The notes beneath the pieces were generated by a model. It was not told the origin of the DNA and ran no database searches. It worked only from the letters and a program-made list of their open reading frames with translations. This document shows positions 54,326 to 64,000 of a stretch of DNA of 64,000 nt, piece after piece. Source of the stretch: Epithemia pelagica (lineage: Eukaryota > Bacillariophyta > Bacillariophyceae > Surirellales > Surirellaceae); NCBI GenBank assembly GCA_946965045.2, contig OX337230.1, positions 62,001-126,000 on the forward strand. The letters run 5' to 3'. The position numbers and the translations under genes are program-made. Positions within the stretch are counted from its first letter, which is position 1, and each line of letters starts with the position of its first letter.

Positions 54326-57136
54326 TTGTTCATCAGGACTTTTACCGGTTCCAACCCTTTCCTTGAGGATCTCTTTGGTAAGACGCCGACGTCGACGAAA
54401 GGATCTGATCCCCCTTCTCCTTCTTCGTCTGCTCCCGCGGCGGCGGCGGTTGTCTCCCAACCCGATGATTCGAATGGCGATCGCAAGCCTTCCGCCTCCG
54501 ACAAGTCTTCCCTCAAGGATCACCATGCTAAAGCTGATGACTCTTCGGTGGATTCTGACGCTGACCTCCAAGAACAAGCCTTCTTGGATGCTGTTACCTC
54601 CTCCAAGTCCAAGTTCCTGTCCAAGTCTGACAACAAGAAGCTTAAGGCTCCGCCTCCTCCGGTTCGCAAGTCTTCCACATCCTGCTCCGATGAAGATGCT
54701 CCTCCAAGTGCCCTTGATAAGGATGATTTCATCCTTGTCGACGACAAGGATGGTGACGACGTCGACAACGACAATCCGTCGTCCTCTCTCCGTGCAGGCG
54801 CCTACCGCCATGAGTTCTACTTTACGCAGGACTTCCATTCGCTTGGAGACAAAGCCTTGGAACATATCTTCTCAAAGTTGACAAAAGTCGACCCGATCGA
54901 CTGGTGCGACTCTTTTCTCCAGCCATTTCACGTCACTCTTTCTCGGGACCCTACCTTGTGGTCGCAGGTGTGCTCCAGCTTTAACCGTCTATCCTCCTCC
55001 GACGATCTCCATGTTTGGCTGACCTCGAAGATGAAGAGCCACCCACTGGCATTCCTTGGTTTGTCTCGCAATGGACGCCCCTTCCTCTTCCACAACATCT
55101 GCTGCCCTGCAGATTGTGGAACGTTCGTGGATCCTCAAGCGACATTCTATGGTCTTGACCGAATCTCATTCGAGTCTCCGCCCTTTCAGATCGACAGTGA
55201 CGACATTCCCCTTTTGTTGTCCGAATATGTTTTCCCTAATGTTCCGACCTTTGCCGAGATCCTTGAACATTGTGTTGTTGAGATCGACGATTTCTCTGAT
55301 TCTTCGTCCGTTCCCCATCTCTCATTTGATCCCTCCAAGTTCAAGACCTTCACCGTAGCTTCCTCCTCCGACACTGGCTCGAAGTCTGACAGTGAATTTC
55401 TATGCTCAAGTTTGTGTCTTCTTCCTCCATGCTTGTCTGGTCTGATGCTCCACAATACTGACCGTTCGAGCCAAGACATTACCGTGTCATTCGAAGATAT
55501 TGCAAGTGGATTGTATAAAGTGCCTTTGTTTCACTGGTGGGAAGCCTCCAGAGATCTGTCCCCAGAGTCCAAGAAGTTAGGTATGCCGATCGATTACCCT
55601 CTTCTCCAGATCCAGGAACCAATCATTCGTTTTTTGTGGATTGTTCTCCATCGTCCGAAGAATCCCAAGCTACAGTCTGTCTTCCCATCCATCCCTGCAG
55701 ACCCACAGAAAGCGAATACTACATTGTTGGATCATCGTTCTCGAATCTTTCCCAAAAACGATTCGCACCCACAAGAACAGTCCTCTGTCCCTCGACGCCC
55801 ATCCCTTCGTCGGTCCTCCTCAAGTGTGCGCTTTTGGTCACCATCACCGGTTGATTGTTTGCCTCTTCCAGACTCTTCACAATTGCGTGACCGTTCTTCT
55901 CCTCAAGGCGGCGTTCGCATGTTGGACGATGAAGGCAACGTTCATTTCGTCTCTCCCGAAATGTTCTTGCTCTCAAAATGTATCAAAGAAGTTACTTCCA
56001 AGAAGAGTGGAAATGAGGACGATATCACTGCTCCAGAGTCCAAGAGCATGTTTAGGGACATGCCCTTGAATGCCCAAAAACAATTACGTCTGGGATCAAT
56101 TACCCCAAAGGCAACATCTCTCCCGGACGAACTGTCTCCGATCATCAAGATTGTTTGGAAGTCAAAGAATTCAGCGACATTCTTTGAGTCTTTCCTTGCA
56201 GAAGTGTTCGACCCATCCGACAATGCGTGCACAATCCTTTTCGGCCAATGCACTGTGATCCAACGACTTGGATTGCGTTGGAAATTGGAGGCTTGTCCTG
56301 GTGGCTTCAGCCCCTTTTCATTCGACCCGTACGCAATTCCGGGGCTATATTCAAACAACACCTTGGACAAGAATATTCGCCAGCAAATCCACGACGCTTC
56401 CTTATGTCATCTCAATGACATGAAGCAGTCAAAGGAGATGCAGCAACTTTACTCGGACCACAACTTGTTCTTCCCAAGAACCGCCGATGAATTCGAAAAA
56501 CAACTTCGTTCCTTTTGGGCTTGTGCAAAAGGACTTTGCGGTGCCTCTTCAGCAATTGCGAACCAGATCCTCAAAGTCTTGAACTTTTATCATCAGTTTC
56601 GCACCAAGATCATGGCCAAACAACAAAGCTCTGGCTACGATTTTTATTTCGGCCAATTTCTGTTTGCCATCGACGAGGCCGTCCAAGAATTCGTCTCTAC
56701 CCTTTCGAGTGCATCATCCATTGGAGACGTGGGATTCCGGGACTTTGAAGAGCGAGTGAATTGGATTCTTTTCACCGTCAAGACTGGTTCGACCTTAGTC
56801 TCTCTTCCACCAGCTCTCCAAGCCAAATTCCAAGCAAACCAACAGAAGAATTCCCAGAAGAAACGATCCGGTGGCTTTGATGACGGTTCCCCGAGCTCCA
56901 AGCGACAACAAAATTCTTCCTCGTCGAATTCTGAGACCACCAAGACCCCCATCACTTTCGATTCTCCTTCCAATTGGCGGATTCCCGAGAATGCGAATTA
57001 TATGCGTGTCTTTCCCCCAAGCGTTCTCACAAACATCCCATTCGTCGAAAAGAACAACAAGAAACAACATTTCTGCAATATTCTTTTCACCAAAGGGTGT
57101 TCGCTGCTCGGTCATTGGTCAACAAGGCGAACCTGA
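54326..57136 (+). CDS. Long unrecognised ORF, perhaps gag of a mobile element
   Basis: A 936-codon open frame with no ATG for the first 230 or so codons, so a 5' exon or non-standard start must be missing. An acceptor-like CATCAG lies at its head. The first 130 residues are Ser/Pro/Asp-rich; the rest looks globular and Phe/Leu/Ser-rich, with blocks such as EHIFSKLTKVDPIDWCDSF, FFESFLAEVFDPSDNACTIL and YFGQFLFAIDEAVQEFVS. The end has a basic, disordered segment (QKKRSGGFDDGSPSSKRQQ) and a small Cys/His cluster (HFCNILFTKGCSLLGHW), which is gag-like. The Cys cluster is followed by a frame change. No RT or integrase follows. Codon use is less biased than in neighbouring genes. I do not recognise the family. 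Confidence 0.5.
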   Translation: MFIRTFTGSNPFLEDLFGKTPTSTKGSDPPSPSSSAPAAAAVVSQPDDSNGDRKPSASDKSSLKDHHAKADDSSVDSDADLQEQAFLDAVTSSKSKFLSKSDNKKLKAPPPPVRKSSTSCSDEDAPPSALDKDDFILVDDKDGDDVDNDNPSSSLRAGAYRHEFYFTQDFHSLGDKALEHIFSKLTKVDPIDWCDSFLQPFHVTLSRDPTLWSQVCSSFNRLSSSDDLHVWLTSKMKSHPLAFLGLSRNGRPFLFHNICCPADCGTFVDPQATFYGLDRISFESPPFQIDSDDIPLLLSEYVFPNVPTFAEILEHCVVEIDDFSDSSSVPHLSFDPSKFKTFTVASSSDTGSKSDSEFLCSSLCLLPPCLSGLMLHNTDRSSQDITVSFEDIASGLYKVPLFHWWEASRDLSPESKKLGMPIDYPLLQIQEPIIRFLWIVLHRPKNPKLQSVFPSIPADPQKANTTLLDHRSRIFPKNDSHPQEQSSVPRRPSLRRSSSSVRFWSPSPVDCLPLPDSSQLRDRSSPQGGVRMLDDEGNVHFVSPEMFLLSKCIKEVTSKKSGNEDDITAPESKSMFRDMPLNAQKQLRLGSITPKATSLPDELSPIIKIVWKSKNSATFFESFLAEVFDPSDNACTILFGQCTVIQRLGLRWKLEACPGGFSPFSFDPYAIPGLYSNNTLDKNIRQQIHDASLCHLNDMKQSKEMQQLYSDHNLFFPRTADEFEKQLRSFWACAKGLCGASSAIANQILKVLNFYHQFRTKIMAKQQSSGYDFYFGQFLFAIDEAVQEFVSTLSSASSIGDVGFRDFEERVNWILFTVKTGSTLVSLPPALQAKFQANQQKNSQKKRSGGFDDGSPSSKRQQNSSSSNSETTKTPITFDSPSNWRIPENANYMRVFPPSVLTNIPFVEKNNKKQHFCNILFTKGCSLLGHWSTRRT

Positions 57137-57894
57137 CAGCCTTGCTTGGCTTGTTGATGGCGTTAATACAGCGCTATTTGTTCTCCAAAGTGCAATTTTT
57201 GCTTTTGGACACGTTTGATATGCATTCGAAAAGCAAACAAGGTGGCAACTGGTCCCACATATGGTGGTTCGATACACCTCGTGGCTCGAAAATCTCAACG
57301 CAACTGTCGTGCGATTGAGGATTTGGATGCACTCGATGCAGCCAAAACGAAGTGTGATCAAGAAGCTATTGCCAACAACTCCAAGTCTTTGGAAGCGATC
57401 ATGGGTCGAATGATCAAACAGAATCTAGACGAACATCCTGCCACGACGGAGGCAACAACACAAGAAACCTTTTTGCAGTTGCCAACATGGTGCAGTCATT
57501 TTGCCAAGGCCATTGTCGGAACTTTCTCCCCCCTCGTCTCCCACACGATCCGTGGCCAAGCCTCCCATGTCACCAATCGTTCGCCACGATCTTGACATTG
57601 CCAATTATATGCCGTGACAACCATTGAGTTGCCCGAAGGTCCCACTACCACCACCACCGACGACGAAGCATCTTCTACTAGGGCCGCTCGAGAGTTGGAT
57701 CGAACGTTCCCAGACTCTCTTCTTGCACTTCTTGGGTAGGAATTCCACCGGCTCCGAAAGGAATCAATCGGTCCAATCAATCACGTGAGACAAAACACCA
57801 CCAACAACAACAACTACAACGCAAAACCACCTCTGGCACATGGTTGTTGTTGTTTATCACGTCAAAGAGTTGTTTTGCTTTTCCTGTGGCTGGT
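57137..57894. other. Sequence following the long ORF
   Basis: A frame at 57215-57595 (AIEDLDALDAAKTKCDQEA, QETFLQLPTWCSHFAKAIVG) looks protein-like and may be a displaced part of the element upstream. I find no named domain. Confidence 0.35.
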
Positions 57895-58510
57895 CACTGT
57901 TTCTCCTGCTGTTTTGAGCTCCCACGTGTCACCTAAAAGATGAGGCGTCGTTTGGCTGTTGTGTCATGGATGACACGAACACAAAACTGCTGAGTGTCGA
58001 GACTGATCAACAATCGCAGATACAACAAGACACGATTTTGGACTTACCCTTTGGTGATGCATAGGAGGGTCGTTGTGATGGAGAGTCTCGCGTCTCGCAG
58101 TCGTTGCGGAACAGAAAGAACCCACGGTGGAGGGGACGGAGACAAGACTGGAAAATCGAGCGAGAATGGGTTTGGCAGCTGTTCTGGAAGGGATGGCAAC
58201 GACAACAACAACAAGGCTCTAGGGGGATGGTGGGAATCCTTCCTTGGATGGGTGTCATTTGTTTGTCTTGGCACTGGGAGGCCAATCGTTGTCGTTTTCG
58301 TTCTTGTTGTTGTTGTTTGGAGAGCTTCAAGGCACGTTTCACCATGGCCCGTGTTCTGTTCCAACAACGAGAAGAATGCCTGGTACTCTGTGCCATGGTT
58401 ATTGCATTGATACTGTCATGGATTGATTGGCTGCACTTTTCCCTCGAGGGGGTTGGTTGTGTTTCCTGTTTTGTTCCAGTGCTCGTTGTTTTTGTTGGTT
58501 CGGCCCGAAA
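57895..58510. repeat. Inverted copy of segment 7595-8215
   Basis: The reverse complement of this segment matches 7595-8215 at high identity with small indels. It abuts the 3' end of the copia element, which may have inserted at or near its edge. Confidence 0.7.
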
Positions 58511-58743
58511 GAAATCGCTCATAACATGGCGGTGTACTCACTAGCTTAGGGGTAACTCAGGATTTCATGCAAAAGAGTGACCATACCGGCCAAGGACTAA
58601 GGGATAAGCATTATCGCTAGATTCAAGGTATATCGCCAGTGCGCGTCGGCCTCGCTGGGCGGAACGCCTGCCATCTCGTGACAGGAATCTTTCGGTCCCC
58701 TCGGAGATGTGATGCCTAGGCCTCATAGATTCGATGTCGTAAA

Positions 58744-59650
58744 TCAATAGCTGAACCGATTCAACAAATGATCACGTCGCTTCTCTGGCAGAGGTTTGGT
58801 GAAAAGATCAGATAGGTTGGTCAGCGTCCCCTCCTTGGCTACTCGCATGGTTTTAGCAGCCACGGCCTCTCGGGCCCTGTGGTAACAGATGGACGTGTGC
58901 TTTTTCTTCAACGTTGACTCAGGTATTGTCGTGTTTTTGAAGACAGACTCGTTGTCACAAAACACGTTCGTTGGTCCTTCTATCGGGATTCCGAACATTC
59001 GGAGTTTATAGCGCAGTGCTTCAATATGTTCCACGGCCGTTCTCATCGCGATAAACTCGCTTCCGAAGGTACTCGTCTCGACGGTATTCTGCCGTTTACT
59101 GTACCAGACGATTGGAGCCCGATTGACAAACAACAATAAACCTGTCTGCGACCGCCGAGTGACCTTGTTTGATGCGTGATCGGCATCTACAAAACAATGG
59201 GTAGATACTGGGTGGCCACGTGGTTCAGGCATGTCCCCAGGAATGGATTCCTTGGCATCTCTGTAAAAGTCGTACCAATCATATTGGCTAAAGCACCGCT
59301 CATCGATATCTGGGTGCATCGGGTCAAACCACAAGCGTCTCTTTGGGAACGCTTTCAGATACCCAAACATTGCATATGCTTGCTGCAGATGGCCTTCTCG
59401 TGGCATCGCGAGATATGTTGACATCATTGACGTCTCCAATAGGACATCAACTCGTCCTAGTTCCACTGCCCACCGAAGGATCCCGATAAGTTCTTGGAAC
59501 TTCTGAATCCCGTCTGCTTTGAGCTCCGGGCTGGTGTCGTTTTCAGGCCTATAGCCGTATGAGAGTGGTGTCCGGCAACCAGTAGGGAGACGCTGTCCCT
59601 TTTCAGCAAGTTGCTTTTCAATGTTTTCAATAGCGGCACGAACGTACCAT
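58744..59650 (-). pseudogene. Copia RNase H segment, frameshifted from RT
   Basis: The frame encodes the connection and RNase H part: DGIQKFQELIGILRWAVELGRVDV, then HCFVDADHASNKVTRRSQTG with the first catalytic Asp region, GSEFIAMRTAVEHIEALRYKL with the Glu, FCDNESVF with the next Asp, and the typical copia ending NLSDLFTKPLPEKRRDHLL. It is offset from the RT frame at about 59650-59690, where residues normally joining MYLGAELG to YVRAAIENIEKQL seem shortened by a small deletion. Confidence 0.85.
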
Positions 59651-62600
59651 CGACATCGTCCCAAGTTCTGCCCCGAGATACATCTCGGGCGGCTCAATCT
59701 TGTCGTCTTTTAGTTTGAAGACCGCCTGAACGCCCTTTAAAACCTTCTTTGAATCGTGTGACAACGCCAATAGGTCGTCAACATAACATAGGACGTATTC
59801 ATAGTACTTGAAACCGTCTGGTTTCACAGCTGGTCTCATCCAAAAATCAGGGTCGGCCTTTGACGGTTTGAACCCAATGTCGTACAATGTTTCGGCCAAA
59901 TGTGCACGGAACGCGGCCCCACTGGACTTGAGCCCGTACAAGGCCTTCTTGATAATCATAATCGTCCCCTCTTCCGATCCCAGCTCTGGCCCAGCCCTGA
60001 ACCAAATCTTCTCACGGCAATCCGCCGTTAGGTAGGCGTTCTGGATGTCACAAGCCGATATATTTAGGTCATTCAATGCGGCAATGAGGAGGGCAATCCT
60101 AACCGAATCACGGGAAACCACGGAAGAGTATGTCAGGGATGCCGGGGTCTCGGTGAGGTGTCCCCCGGCGACAAACCTTGCCTTGCGACGGAAATTCTCC
60201 CCCATCTTGACGTCAAAGACAATGTGACATCGTATTTGCTGGTAACCAATGGGGATTTCCGACTCAGACTTCTCCCACGCTTGGAAGCCAGGGCGCACAT
60301 TACGCATTTCCTTGCAGATTGCATCCCACCAGAGTGTGTTACCATTTTTTCTATCGAGTTCCTTTGCCTCCTCAACGGATTTGGGGATTTGTATGCCGAA
60401 CTTGTGCGTTCGGAGCCAGTATTTGGACTTGAGTTTGGAAATAATTCGGTTGCGTTTCTTCAACACCTTTGGAACCCACCAGGCAAATGCCGGTTCCATG
60501 GAGATGCGGGCGGCGACGGCATATTCGGAGACTTGTACTGGGTACGACTCCTTCAGGTCTTTGAGCGTGATCCAATTCGTGGATCCGTCCTTCCACTGGA
60601 CTAGAAGCTCCCAACCGATGGTCGTTTCCCTGCGTCGCTTGTTTCCATTTCGCATCGTGACGAAAGCATCTTGTTGTGTCACGGCTTTACTGTTTTTCCT
60701 GTGGTCAATGATTTCGTCCAAGAGGACTTGTCGGTTCCCGTCGTCGTCGACCTGGGAGAAAAGGTTCTCTGCGATGTAATTTGCAGCGAGAGCGGTCTTG
60801 GTACCGTCTCTAAATTCAACCTCGTACATACGTGTGTCGAGGATGGGGTTGTCGTGTGCCGTTCCAATTGGGAGGCCGTCCTTGTCACGCAACCGTTTTG
60901 TTACTTTGGCTAACATCGGGAAGTCCTCATCCTGTTTAGGTAAGGCAACTTCCATGTTAACATAAGTGTCGTCAAAAACTTCCGGGGTAAATTCGTCGTC
61001 TGCCTCCTTGACCTCATCATTGCTGACCACATCGTAGAATTCAGCGTGAAAATCAGGGTCGTGTTCGAGGGGCGGGAGGTCCCAATCAGTAGGATGGGTT
61101 TTGCCTCCGTCGACGAGGAAGTGTGCAGAATCGTGAAGCTTGTCACGGATAAAGGTGTCGAATTCTGTGCAACGATGTTGAACACCAGTTTCTTGCAATT
61201 CCAGATTGGTCACCCTGGTGACAGTTGTACGGGAGACAACGCGTCCAGTGTCAGTCAGAATCCAATAGGACATAAGGCTTCCTACTCGGTGAGAGACACC
61301 AAGCCATCGTCCGAGACGAGTGGCACCCAAACCGGCGTTGTCGTTATACCAACACCAATCGTAAAAAGTAAAATCCAAATATTCGGATATGTCTGGCGTT
61401 TCGCCTGTCACTCGTTCTAGACTTGTGCGACCGTCGAGGTCGCCAGATTGCCGCGCAGTCCGCTGCATCGTTTCGCATACCCAGCGTATGCCATAGTCCC
61501 ATAGGCGACGTGGAACACGTTGTTTGTGCATGACGCGGAACCACCGTTTGCGAATCTCGCGAATTACGCCTTCCACTTTGGACTGGTTGTGACGATAGGG
61601 TTCAGTCACTTGGAGATCAATCGCATGCTTTCGGACTTGCTCGCGGAAAGTCGTGCGTTTCCCAGTTTGTTCTTTTGAGCCGTCACACAAGAGTGTATCC
61701 GGGACTCCAAAATCAGAAATGAACTGTTGGAGTCCGGCACCAGCATCACTTTTCTTTTCCATCGGGTATGCTGCGGCGAAAAAATCTTTGTTCGCAAATA
61801 TTTGAGCGTGGCAGTTACCATCTAGAGATTTATACTGCCCGTCCATGGTGTCGGTAAAAACGACGTCTTTCAGTCGGGGTCGTTCAAACATGCGGTCTGC
61901 CCGATAACGTCGTGACAAAGGCAAGATGGCAGAGCGGACCATTCGTTGGGTTGTCGCGGCCAACGTTTTCTTGGCCTGTTCCAAACCAATGAACCATCGT
62001 TCACTGAGAGACTGAGCGGTCACTGTACCGCGTCGCTCGTTGGAAATAAAGGTGCGCTCAGATGGGATATCCAAGCGAGGGAGGAATTCAGGTTTAACTT
62101 CATGGTCTGCAATCTGCACACTGGCAATCAAACGAGAAGTCAGTTGGTTCGGTTCATAAATCGTCCCCTGAAAGATGGGCTCAGACGATACAACGGAAAT
62201 ACCAACCGTATCTGCAGGTTGGTTCCGCGGGAATATGTCCTGATGCGGTTCCCAGTTGTGGTGGGAAGATAGATGGATGTGAGGCAACTGCTCCAGCTCC
62301 CGCTGTGATGGCACCCGAGTATCGAAATAAATGATGGTGCCCTGAGTGTGGAACGGGATGACCACGTCTTCGTGGTAAATACCCATTGGGTCTTTGGAAT
62401 ATGGGTTGTCCATGACATCGATGCCATTTGCCCTCACTTGATTGGGGTTGACCAGGGAATGCTTCATCTGGTCCCCCATCCACAATGCTTCATTGAAAAT
62501 GAGAATAAATTCTTGCCCGTCGGACTGTCGTGTCCATAAGGTGGCTCCGGTGACGACAGGTACGTGCTTAATGGCATCGTATGCTTCAGTGTATGGGGAC

Positions 62601-62875
62601 ACGTCGCATTCTTTTCCCGTATATGCCAAGACGGTACAATTTGCGCCAAGAACGATAGTATCGGCATGGGTGTCAAGCTCGACGCGCCCTGTCTCACCGA
62701 CGACGTTGGTTCTCTTGATGCACGATTTGGAAGAGGACACTGTGCTGCGTGCACTTGATATCAATCTGCATATTGACCGTTGTCTCCCTACTTGCATATA
62801 ATTCCTCTTAAGCAATCGTTCACAGAGTAAACTCACGATTTTAGAATAGAGGATAACAAATAGGGAGGGTAACCA
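59627..62875 (-). pseudogene. Copia pol: protease, integrase and reverse transcriptase
   Basis: This frame is continuous with gag after a single TGA (62876-62878). Protease: VELDTHADTIVLGAN near the start. Integrase: catalytic Asps in FTDTMDGQ and LLCDGSKEQTG and the Glu in SKVEGVIREIRKRW. Reverse transcriptase: from about 60400 down, with SVVSRDSVRIALLIAAL, NAYLTADC, KALYGLKSSGAAFR and the active site YVDDLLAL. The frame ends at 59627, soon after MYLGAELG, because of a frameshift into the RNase H segment. Catalytic residues are kept, so decay is recent. Confidence 0.85.
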
Positions 62876-64000
62876 TCAGCTGTTCTTAGCTCTGGCTCTC
62901 TCATTTCGCCCGCCGAATTTGTTTCCGGCATCATCAGGCACTGGATCTTCTTGATCCTTGTTCGTTGCATCACTGGCTACAGGGATCAAATTCGTAGTGA
63001 TCTCTGCGACTTGCCGTTTGACCTCAGAGAGGAGAGTATCAGCAATGGAGGATACCTCCGATGCTTTGCGTTTGTTTCCAGATTTCTGCTTTTTCTTGCG
63101 TTCATCGATGACCTTTTGTTTGTCGTCGTCGGGGAGATCCTTCCAATTCTTGTAGAATCCCGTGAAGATCGAGCCATCAGGCATGGTAACGCCGCTCTTT
63201 GGTGCCTTTGCACCACGTTGAGGAGTGCTGAACTTGTTGTTGTTGTTTCCTCCGCCACGAATACGTTGGGCCGCGGATACCTTGCGTGCCAGTTGATACT
63301 CCGGCATTTCGCTCACAGCTGCAGCAATATGATTGGCCGCCTATGTGTATGTCAGTCCGTCCATGTCGAACCGGACTTTGAGTGCTTTGACGGTGTCTTG
63401 TAGCTGTGGGTGCTGGACCCTTTTAAACAGCTCTCGAATTTTCGCCGCGTCCGTATACGCTTCCCCCTCGTCTGCATAGATGTTGAACATCTTTTGCAGA
63501 CGATCCAGGAACGTGGTGAAGGGAAGAGAGCGTTCCGATTTGTAATGAAGACTTTCGCGCATGCGATCGGCCGTTGCAATACGGCGACTGGCATTACCTT
63601 CTCCAGCGTAGTGATTGCGAAGAGCGGCCATGTCACGTCGACCATCGGCATAGCGAGTCAAATGCTTGATCCATTGTTCAGCAGTTTCTGAGACTAGGAA
63701 ATTCTTGAGAAGTTGATGGACTTTTCGTGCGTCGGTGCGAAAATGCGTGCCTTGTAGAGGGGCACAAGCAACCATTGTTGCATTGAAGTCGTCTCCAAAA
63801 GTGCCGTTGTGGTCGGGCTGTTCATTCTCACGGACAACGTAGGACAGCGGAACGCCATTAACACCCGGTATGGTGCTTAGATAGTTGACAAACGCGGGCT
63901 CCCAATCGGGCCACTTCCGTTCGTCCTTGAATTTTCCCGGATCGGCAGCCTTGCTAACCGTATCCGCCTGGTCGGCTTCGACCTTGCGAGTCTCGGAGCG
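62876..64000 (-). pseudogene. Copia gag, partial at window edge, with in-frame TAG
   Basis: The frame is open from the window edge (64000) down to TGA at 62876-62878, apart from TAG at 63341-63343. The N-terminal part has WPDWEPAFVNYLSTIPGVNGVPLSYVVRE and QLLKNFLVSETAEQWIKHLTRYADGRRDMAALRNHYAGEG, typical of copia gag in diatoms; the C-terminal part is basic and disordered (KKKQKSGNKRKASE) with no Cys-knuckle. The 5' end lies beyond the window. Confidence 0.8.

Larger units (their letters stand above)
58744..64000 (-). mobile_element. Ty1/copia-class LTR retrotransposon, decayed, cut by the window edge
   Basis: Read on the minus strand the order is gag, protease, integrase, reverse transcriptase, RNase H, the copia order. 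The left boundary is not resolved: I find no clear LTR between 58540 and 58743. The right (5') part lies beyond the window. Protease motif LDTHADTIVLG matches the CoDi type of diatoms as I remember it. The element carries an in-frame TAG in gag, a TGA between gag and pol, and a frameshift between RT and RNase H. Confidence 0.9.

Noticed and set aside
58540-58743. Possible 3' LTR of the copia element
   Set aside because: I found no polypurine tract plus TG...CA pair that I could defend, and the partner LTR lies outside the window.
1-64000. CRISPR arrays, bacterial operons and ribosome binding sites
   Set aside because: The sequence is eukaryotic nuclear DNA with introns; tandem repeats present are microsatellites, minisatellites or coding repeats without spacer structure. 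No tRNA or rRNA gene was identified by eye.

Overview
The window is nuclear DNA from a protist with short spliceosomal introns, and it looks like a diatom, probably a raphid pennate. The evidence is bifunctional nucleotide-cyclase/phosphodiesterase receptors, a copia element with a CoDi-style protease motif, signal peptides followed by an ASAF-like plastid motif (VDAF, VDGF), 75-240 nt introns, and genes rich in poly-Ser/Thr/Asn/Gln. The species cannot be fixed from sequence alone; Seminavis-like is a guess.

Layout. 1-9 kb: two same-strand Kelch beta-propeller genes (1426, 5666) that share coding sequence and upstream DNA, separated by gene-poor sequence. 9.4-12.5 kb: a secreted VWA protein with a very long Pro-Thr repeat stalk. 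13-18.6 kb (minus): a small plastid-type protein and a giant SUV3 RNA helicase. 19.6-20.9 kb (minus): a third Kelch copy with a frameshift. 21.3-23.4 kb (minus): presenilin. 24.9-27.7 kb: an unusual subtilisin-fold protease with an in-frame stop and a frameshift. 28.2-29.6 kb (minus): a low-complexity membrane protein. 30-34 kb: mostly non-coding, with microsatellites, minisatellites and a small twin-cysteine ORF. 34.4-49.2 kb: two minus-strand cyclase/PDE receptor genes flanking a plus-strand LtrA-like membrane protein. 49.8-52.4 kb: a DUF4239-like protein and a HIG1-like protein. 52.9-53.9 kb (minus): a four-exon cyclophilin. 54.3-57.1 kb: a long unrecognised ORF, perhaps a transposon gag. 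57.9-58.5 kb: an inverted, diverged copy of a segment at 7.6-8.2 kb. 58.7-64 kb (minus): a decayed Ty1/copia element running off the right end.

Gene models were built by hand from splice signals and reading frame. Of 20 introns resolved, 12 begin GTACGT and 14 begin GTAC, which is an unusual donor preference.

The receptors are the most interesting system. Each has two membrane segments, a large outside domain, a class III cyclase domain and a C-terminal cyclic-nucleotide phosphodiesterase, so each could make and destroy the same messenger. The second copy (44459-49241) is intact. The first (34427-38988) carries a 2-nt insertion near its end and an insertion in the cyclase core. Several other genes (Kelch 3, protease, LtrA-like, HIG1-like, copia) are each broken by one or two small lesions, so residual assembly errors must be weighed against real decay or recoding.
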